Positions 58,101 to 64,000 of a stretch of 64,000 bases of DNA are shown here, piece after piece; positions within the stretch are counted from its first letter, which is position 1, and the number at the start of each line of letters is the position of its first letter. The translations under genes were made by a program, and so were the position numbers. Origin of the DNA: Anodontia alba (lineage: Eukaryota; Mollusca; Bivalvia; Lucinida; Lucinidae); contig OZ024825.1 in NCBI GenBank assembly GCA_964016985.1, forward strand, positions 536,501-600,500, in the 5' to 3' direction. Under the pieces are notes generated by a model. The model did not search any database, was not told the origin of the DNA, and saw only the letters and a program-made list of their open reading frames with translations.

Positions 58101-61100
58101 ACTTAAAACTAGAGGCTCTTAGGGCCAAACGTCGCTCACCTGGAGCAATTTGCCCAAATACTATCTTGGAGTCCCCATTAGAACGATTTTAGCTATTTTT
58201 GATCTACAAGTCGCCTCGATACTTCCTATCAATTTTGGTTCAGAAGAAGAAGGTCAAAACAGATTTTGAAGATGGCGGCAATGGCGGCCATCTTGGATTT
58301 CCAATCTGAACAATTTTAGCTATCTTGATTGTGTTGGGGTTTAACGACACGTCAACCCTTGTGGGTCATTTTGTGTCATCTCCCAGAGAAAGGGAGAAGA
58401 AAGAAAGAAGAGATAGTCGAGGAGATGAAAGAGAGGGACAGGGGAGAAAGGAAAATGAATGACAGTGAAGAAACAAAAAACATTCCCCCTCTACCCTTAC
58501 CTGCTGCAAGGATAGCAGGCCTTGCCCAACTGTAAGTCAATCTCAGTTGGACGCCCTTGTGACGCAAGATATATGACACCTTTGCCTCACCCAACCACCC
58601 CGTTTAGCTATTTTAGATCTACAAGTCACCACGATAGTTTCCAGTCAACTGGACTTTCTGTTCAGAAGAAGAAGTTCAAAATAGATTTTCAAGATGGTGG
58701 CCATAGCAGCATCCCTTGATTTCTGACAGAAACGATTTCAGCTATTTTTTCTCTATGAGTCGCCGCGATACACCCTTCCAAATTTTGAATCAACTGGCAT
58801 TTGGGTTCAGAAGAAGTTCAAAAAATATTTTCAAGATGGCTGCCATGGTGGCCATCTTGAATTTCCAATCTGTAGTATTTTAGCTATTTTTAATCTTCAA
58901 GTCACTCTGATACTTCCAATGAAGGTTTCGAATCAACTGGCTTTTGGTTAAAAAGAATTACAAAGTATACTTTCAAGATGGCTTTCTCGGCAGCCATCTT
59001 GGATTTCCAATTCGAATGATTCAGCTATTTTTTATCTACAAGTCACCCCGATACTTCCTACTTCCTACCAATTTTGAGTCAATTGGCAGTTCCATTCAGG
59101 AGAAGTTTAAAATATATTATCAAGATGGCAGCTGTGGCAACCAACTTGGATTTGTGATCTGAATGATTTTAGCTCTTTCTCTTTCTGATGTACAAGTCAC
59201 CTCGATACCTACCAAGTTTTGAGTCAATTGGCTGTTCCGTTCAGGAGAAAGAGTTAAAAATATATTATCAAGATGGCAGCTGTGGCAGCCAACATGGATT
59301 TCTGATCCAAACGATTTTAGCTATTTCTCTTGTACAAGTCATCCTGATACTTCCTACCAAGTTTTGCGTCAAATGGCCGTTCCGTTCAGAAGAAGAAGAT
59401 CAAAATATAGGTTCAAGATGGCGGCAGTGGTGGCTATCTTGGAGTTCTGATCCGAACAAATTTAGCTATTTTTTATCTACATGTCACCCCGATATTTTCT
59501 ACCAAGTTTAGAGTCAACTGGCCTTTTGGTTCAGGAGAGCAAGTTCAAAAAAGATTTTCAATGGCGGCAATCTTGGACAGGATTGGAATGGTTTTAGCTT
59601 TCTTTGATCTACAAGCCCACCAATACTTCCTACCAAGTTTCGAGTCATCTGGCCTTTCGGTTCAGAAGCTGGAGGAGTTCAAAATATTGAAGATGGCAGC
59701 CATCTTCTATTTCGGATTGGAACAATTTTAGCTATTTTTTACCTACTAGCCAACCCAAAAGCCCAAACAAAGTTTCAAGTCAATCTGTTTGGGAGGAGTT
59801 GTTGAAACTGTGAAACGCTAACAGACAGATGACGGACAAAAAGCAACAGCATAAGCTGACGTGGAGCTTCACTCTAGGCGAGCTAAAAATCAACAGATAC
59901 TGTATAGTTAAATTCATATCAATGAGCAAAGATGACCTAGATCAAACTATGTAGCTGCACATACTGATCTGAACCTTCACTGTCCCATTCCAGTGAGTAC
60001 CTAAAACATACCAGTACGTTTTCGTCAAGAAGTAAGGAAAATAGTATGCTTTTGTTCTCATTAAATTAAGAAGGCAATTGTGTATAAAATCTTTAAGTAG
60101 CAATGGGTGACAAAGGTTTATAATGCCAATTATTCAATATTTAGACCAGGGTTTATAATGCCACTTATTCAATATTTAGACTATAACTTAAGACCAGTCA
60201 TTTTTTAGAACTACATAAAGTTGATGTAAGGTTTTTTTTTGTGGTCTTGGGCATTACAATCTTTACATGATGACACCACCTAATGAGAAAACACAATTTA
60301 ATGAGGATAAAACCATTAGGGGGATACCCCTTATTTAGAGCTATGAGAGCTATGCTGCGTGGCCCTCTCAACTATAGCCCAAACAATAAGAACCACAACA
60401 TGCAAAAAGGTACTTTCCGACGTGTGTCTACAATGACTCAAATCAGTCTGCACATCTGTGCAGTCTGATCAGTCTTTGTTGTCTGCATGAAGGAACTTTG
60501 CATCCTTGGCTATCCAAAATGTGCCCAGTGAAGATTCTGATCAGACTGCGTGAATGTGCAGTCTGATCAGAATTTTCGCTGGGCGCACATGTACAAAGGT
60601 ACATTTTCAGACGTTGCTGCACATATATATTCAAACAAAAGCAGTCTTTCGAACAGAAACATAAAATTGCTTACAAGTGTGGTTTGTCTTTTGAATGTTT
60701 GTCTTTTGCTCGTGCCCCCATCTGTTTCTTTTCATCGTCATCTAAGAAATCTAACTTTTCCTTCTGACCTAAAATAAAAACCTGTCATTCATAAACAACT
60801 GCTGAATTCAATTCACCCTTTTCAGTCCAAAACCACAAAATTTTATCTATTAAAGCATCCATCACTATAGCAGCAGACAAGGTTCTAAAATATCCATTTA
60901 TTTTTCTGTGAAAAAGAGGCTTGACATTTTGAGTGAAATGTCAAGCCTCATTTTCTCAGGGAAAATATAAAAAATATAAACAATTAACAATGTTGTTTGG
61001 TAATATTTAAGGGTTAATAAAAATGTGAAAAATGATAGCAAGCCATTATCGTGTCATGGTGAGATAACTCAGTCAAAAACTGATGAAATGTACCCAATAG

Positions 61101-61821
61101 CAAACCCAAACCAGATCTCCACAATATCAATGCACATATCAAGTGGTGTGAAAATCAAGTTATTGTCCTGAAACGAAAATCTGGATGTGTTGCTGACTGA
61201 TAACTCTGTCAAAAATTAATGAATGCCCATTAGCAATCCCAAACCAGATCTTCATAACAGCAATGCACATACCAAGTTTGGTGAAAATCCATTGATATTT
61301 ACTCAAGTTATCGTCCGGAAACAAAAATACTGACATATCGTGGGCAGATAAATTGATGAAATAGTTATCCCAAACCAGACCTCTACCATATCAATGCACA
61401 TTTGGTGAAAGTCCATTGACATTCATTCAAGTTATCATCCGGAAATGAAAATATGGATGGATGTATAACAGACGGATGGACAGACGGACACGTGAAACCA
61501 TAATACCCTGTTACTGTCGTGTGGCAGGGTATTAAAACTATACTCCGCTTTCAGTATACAACTATTTGTCATAAATGCATTGTGCTTAGCTAAAGACCCT
61601 ATGATAGACACACCTGGAGATCTGGTGTGAGATCTGCCATGCGTGCAGCAAGCCAGCTACCTGGAAGAGGGCTCACTGATATGGATGCTGCCCCTGTACC
61701 TGCATGTTAATCAAAAATCTGATGATGATGATGATAAAGTATTACCTTTTCTGAATTTTTTAACTGCATCTAACATTTCCCTTTTTTCTTTTTGTCTTTT
61801 CTGCAGTACTTCTTGCTGAAC
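55127..61821 (-). CDS. ebp2: rRNA-processing protein EBP2 (EBNA1BP2), last four exons
   Basis: EBP2 is a nucleolar factor for 27S/32S pre-rRNA processing and 60S subunit assembly. Four minus-strand exons join in phase into 128 residues and a stop: 61821-61746, 60768-60675, 57362-57212 and 55192-55127. Hallmarks are VQQEVLQKRQKEKREMLDAV, KLDFLDDDEKKQMGARAK, KKRQYKNSKYGHGGQKKRSK, LNTADSARDMSDF and the basic C-terminus GKGKLQRPGKSKRMKIKNKR. These follow the family order including the RxYKNxKxGxGGKKxxSKxNT core. The N-terminal exons lie beyond the right edge or were not found in 61822-64000. Introns carry a family B MITE next to exon 57212, a family D MITE with a nested palindrome, and a minisatellite cassette. 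Confidence 0.93.
55193..57211. other. ebp2 last intron: MITE remnants
   Basis: Worn family D pieces lie near 55255-55350, 55615-55670, 55910-56070 (best, AAGTTAGTGCCTCAGTGAGG) and 56480-56550. A full family B MITE lies at 56931-57158 (TTAACCCAATGTAG to ACAATGGGTTAA). No exon is seen. Confidence 0.65.
56931..57158. mobile_element. piggyBac-type MITE, family B
   Basis: TTAA at both ends. The orientation is opposite to the copies at 18067 and 51288. The centre is CAGATGCCGCAGAAGGTGAC with TCAGATC / GATCAGGATC arms. Confidence 0.88.
57212..57362 (-). CDS. ebp2: ebp2 exon (conserved core)
   Basis: The acceptor is TTTTGTAG and the donor GTAAAT. 151 nt with KKRQYKNSKYGHGGQKKRSK and DSARDMSDFSSKVHQSKPGF. 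A family B MITE ends only about 54 bp downstream of the donor. Confidence 0.95.
57490..57790. mobile_element. Family D MITE with nested palindrome N (57659-57766)
   Basis: The D hairpin runs from about 57500 to its closing ATCTGGAGCTAAG at 57772-57785. Inside its right arm sits a 108 bp near-perfect palindrome opening CCCAGCAGGCACACAAC and closing GTTGTGTGCCCACTGGG, containing TGACGTCG, AACGTCAATGCAACGTGATC and their complements. Confidence 0.85.
57849..57999. mobile_element. Family A MITE, internally deleted
   Basis: It opens TTAACCTTTGTCCTGCTG and runs to the central GCTTCTGAAGAAG, then goes straight to GGGTTAA. The second half is lost but a TTAA end remains. Confidence 0.8.
58105..59890 (+). 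mobile_element. Minisatellite cassette of about 146 bp units (Cas7)
   Basis: The head is AGAGGCTCTTAGGGCC, then CGTCGCTCACCTGG. About ten units follow with CAAGATGGCGGC, GATTTTAGCTATTTTT, ATCTACAAGTCACCCCGATA and GAGTCAACTGGCCTTTCGG. The tail is CAGACAGATGACGGAC, TGGAGCTTCACTCTAGGCGA, GCTAAAA. The copy at its left end is interrupted by a family H element (58329-58605). It lies in an ebp2 intron. Confidence 0.85.
58329..58605. mobile_element. SINE-like element, family H, inside Cas7
   Basis: Same ends as 19768-20045. The array words TTTAGCTATCTTGA (left) and TTTAGCTATTTTAGA (right) flank it and act as an approximate 14-15 bp target duplication. Confidence 0.75.
60415..60970. mobile_element. 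Family K hairpin MITE (60415-60630) and TGAAATGTCAAA inverted repeat (60870-60970)
   Basis: K has CAGTCTGATCAGTC, TTGGCTATCCAAAATGTGCC and AGATTCTGATCAGACTGC, with outer arms AAAGGTACTTTCCGACG / CAAAGGTACATTTTCAGACG. An ebp2 exon lies between the two elements. Confidence 0.7.
60675..60768 (-). CDS. ebp2: ebp2 exon
   Basis: The acceptor is ATTTTAG and the donor GTAAGC. The phase joins the previous exon as G|GT and the next as TT|T. QKEKLDFLDDDEKKQMGARA then KDKHSKDKPH. Confidence 0.92.
61050..61540 (+). mobile_element. Minisatellite cassette, CCCCGCCA type (Cas8)
   Basis: About three units (CCCAAACCAGATCTCCAC, TTACTCAAGTTATCGTCCGG). It ends GACAGACGGACACGTGAAAC then ATAATACCCTGTTACTG with the imperfect hairpin to GGCAGGGTATTAAAA. 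A worn relative of Cas1 in an ebp2 intron. Confidence 0.8.
61746..61821 (-). CDS. ebp2: ebp2 exon (first in window)
   Basis: The acceptor is TGTTTTCAG and the donor GTAATA. 25 codons plus one base, VQQEVLQKRQKEKREMLDAV then KKFRK. Confidence 0.92.
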
Positions 61822-61858
61822 CTGAAAACAGATGGTCAATAGACTTGCTGAAATTTCA

Positions 61859-62101
61859 GGGCCCAGTTGTTCAAAGCGTCTTAGCCTAACGACTCGTTAG
61901 TGGTCAAAATGTTAACTGTTCTTGTAAGTACAATATCTAATTCACAGGTATTTTTGCTAAAAAAATGTGAGTAGCTTTTGCAAATCACATTTTTTCAGCA
62001 AAAAAAATGAGCTTATATGCCATATTTAATGATTAAAGTTTTAACGATACCTTAACTAACGACATTGTTAGTTTTTGAACAACTGGGCCCCGAATAAGTA
62101 A
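61859..62101. mobile_element. Hairpin MITE family L
   Basis: GGGCCCAGTTGTTCAAA to TTTGAACAACTGGGCCC, with a central AAAAATGTGAGTAGC / hairpin. It lies 38 bp upstream (in the ebp2 sense) of exon 61746-61821. Confidence 0.85.
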
Positions 62102-62371
62102 GGTAATGGGTTACTGTATCTCAATATTTATGGTAAATATGGTAGATAAAATCTGGGCTTTCCAGTTTTAATACTACAGGTCAGTAAACAGATCTAGACA
62201 TCATATTTACCCTGAGTATTCAGAGAGACCTGCCTAAACAAACAGTGGAGACCCATTTCTCACATGCCCATGCATATGGGGTCAAGAAATCCCTGTGCTT
62301 TCTTGTCAGTGGCAAAATTAATCCCATACTGGTACCCATGTGGGATAAGCCTTGTAATATACAGGACAACT

Positions 62372-62650
62372 TACACCTATTGCTGATGTATAGAAGTTCC
62401 AAATTATTATCTGGTGATGTCCGGTTTCTACCTTTGTGGTGTTAGTTGGTTTTGTTGGAATTTTTATTTTTCACCATCTTGCTCAGATTTATTTCCTTGT
62501 GAGAAACAACTCACACCTATTGCTGATGTATAGAAGTTCCAAATTATTATCTGGTGATGTCCGGTTTCTACCTTTGTGGTGTTAGTTGGTTTTGTTGGAT
62601 TTTATATTTTTCACCATCTTGCTCCGGTATTTCCTTGCGAGAAACAAAAG
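62372..62650. repeat. Tandem duplication of about 140 bp
   Basis: 62372-62511 and 62512-62650 are nearly identical (ACCTATTGCTGATGTATAGA, GGTGATGTCCGGTTTCTACC, CACCATCTTGCTC). The following stretch ends at CAGGTGAGCTAAAAAG (62810-62826), a cassette tail, so this may be the array of a worn cassette. Confidence 0.85.
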
Positions 62651-62867
62651 AGGGCCCTGTTTTCTTGATGGCATGTGAGAAAAATTTATCACTGATATTC
62701 AGTGACGACAGGAAAATGCCAACCCTTGGGTCTGATTCTCCAGTGGCAAACCAGGCAAGCCTTGTTGCGTCACTGCAGAATTGCTGCAAAATGCAGCATC
62801 TGATCTGGGTCAGGTGAGCTAAAAAGATGTCTTTGGCCAGCAACAGATCATTCTGTTCATCTGCTTT

Positions 62868-63165
62868 TGTATTGAGGTTTTACGGCCCAGTCAATCCTAT
62901 AGGGTCATGTTGAGAGTGGTCAGTTTACCTAACCACACTTTTACTGGCAGGCTTAGTCCTCTAAGCTGTTAACCAGTATTGTGCACATTCTTTTGACAGA
63001 AACTGACATCTGCCCTTCTTGAATCAGTGGAAGGGAGAGAATGCCCATAGAAAGTATTTCATGATCAATCTCCACGAAAGAATGTTGCCAACCTGACGGG
63101 GTCGAACCCGCAATCTCCTGATCTTCAGTCGGACCAGCATCCAACTGAGCCACTGAGGCCGGCCT
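62868..63165 (-). mobile_element. SINE family G
   Basis: A well-kept body with CGGGGTCGAACCCGC (B-box area) and CCAACTGAGCCACTGAGGCC (A-box area and head) on the plus strand. Confidence 0.87.
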
Positions 63166-63249
63166 GTGATTCTGCATAGTCCCATCAGGGCATTAGCTCT
63201 TTGACACATTTTACTATATCTGAGTCCCATCAAATACACATCATCCTTA

Positions 63250-63745
63250 GAAGTGCTCTTGGTAGATCCAGATCAACCTGCACATCAATGCAGTCTGATC
63301 AGTGCCTAGGCTATTTCTATTAACAGAATATTTAGGTCCACACTATATCTTAAGTGACCAGTATAGGCTCAGATTAGACTAAACAGATGTGCAGGCTGAT
63401 CTGCGTTAATGCTGGTAGCATATGTCGAAAGGTTTTCTTTTTGGAGAGGCCCACATCTAAGAATGCTTTAAGGCAAATGGATACACTTCCAGGGGAGATA
63501 ACTGTCACAACTGTTTTTTCCTACCTTCTGAAAAGGGGTCTACTCCATAAGGAAAGTCTACTTCCTATAGAGTAGACCTAAAAAGTGGTTTGGTGTGCAG
63601 GAAAACAAAAAACAGGAAGTCACTTGAGTTGTCTCCCTTGTAACAAATGGCAGCAAGTTGACCAAGTGTATCAAGTCCCCTTAAGTGACAGAAAAAACCA
63701 TGAGCAGAGCATACAAGCAACAGAAAATATATCTTAACCCCTGAC
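63250..63745. other. Worn family K hairpin (63255-63435) and unassigned stretch
   Basis: CCTGCACATCAATGCAG...GTGCAGGCTGATCTGCG form the K arms. 63520-63640 has inverted AAGGGGTCTACTCCATAAGG / TATAGAGTAGACC. No exon is seen. Confidence 0.5.
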
Positions 63746-64000
63746 ATGCTGAACAAGAGGCCCAAGGGCCACAATTCGTTCACCTGCCAATTGTGCTAAT
63801 GGAGAATTGTCAGAAATTGATGATGGAAAAAAGAAATGAAAGCATGAAAGGTAATTCCCTAGTGCTTCATGCCAAATTTGGTCCTAATTTGGAAAAGTTT
63901 TTTTTGTGTAGTCTATTTTTAGCCATGGGTTCAGCTGATTTGGAGAAGATTTTTGCTTAAAGTCTATTTTTAGCCATGGCAGCCATTCTGAGCTATGAAT
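63746..64000 (+). mobile_element. Start of another minisatellite cassette (Cas9), cut by window end
   Basis: The head is AACAAGAGGCCCAAGGGCC, then TCGTTCACCTGCC. Two partial units follow with TCTATTTTTAGCCATGG. It continues beyond 64000. Confidence 0.7.

Noticed and set aside
62220..62843. Small overlapping genes on both strands
   Set aside because: They arise from a 140 bp duplication and match no family; no splice context is convincing.
61822..64000. Upstream exon of ebp2
   Set aside because: I looked on the minus strand for the segment preceding VQQEVLQ (a KYGKK-like end with a donor) and did not find one.

Overview
The window looks like nuclear DNA of a marine invertebrate, most probably a bivalve mollusc. 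It is AT-rich, its genes are split by introns full of transposons, and it carries DIRS retrotransposons, CR1-type LINE pieces with a 2A-like peptide, tRNA-derived SINEs, many hairpin MITEs and long 145-167 bp minisatellite cassettes. The species cannot be named from the sequence alone. Most long open frames are transposon remnants or shadows; the real host genes are made of short exons.

Three host genes are supported by spliced exons that join in phase. (1) fzr1 (fizzy-related/Cdh1, APC/C co-activator) on the minus strand, 22532 down to 113: seven exons covering the N-terminus, the C-box and the start of the WD40 propeller; the rest lies beyond the left edge. (2) cfap144 (FAM183 family, ciliary microtubule protein) on the plus strand, 45271-50430: four exons, complete, 135 codons plus stop. 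(3) ebp2 (EBNA1BP2, nucleolar rRNA-processing factor) on the minus strand, 61821 down to 55127: the last four exons; the 5' part lies beyond the right edge. cfap144 and ebp2 are tail to tail.

Layout. 1-22.5 kb is fzr1. Its intron between exons 4 and 5 holds a nearly complete DIRS element (3731-9657) inserted in a piggyBac-type MITE. Other introns hold minisatellite cassettes (10.3-11.5, 14.5-17.5, 19.4-21.0 kb), SINEs and MITEs. 22.5-30 kb is repeat-dominated: two cassettes, one of them split by a 1.1 kb element that carries an exon-like open frame. 30.2-35.2 kb is a broken APE-type LINE with several nested insertions. 35-41.6 kb is a patchwork of LINE fragments, a repeated Lys/Arg-rich coding-like unit, a CR1 ORF1 with a 2A motif, and a mariner nested in a second element. 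41.6-45.2 kb is low in content up to the cfap144 promoter. 45.3-50.4 kb is cfap144, with a mariner fossil in intron 1. 52-64 kb holds ebp2, MITEs and further cassettes.

The most interesting structural theme is modularity. Several cassette families share termini (a CTCACCTG-type head and a CAGGTGAGCTAAAA-type tail, or hairpins of the type ACCCCGCCA) but carry unrelated tandem cores of 145-167 bp. Separately, several MITE families with different ends share one hairpin core. The DIRS copy gives an unusually clean view of its circle junction and of conservative integration without a target duplication.
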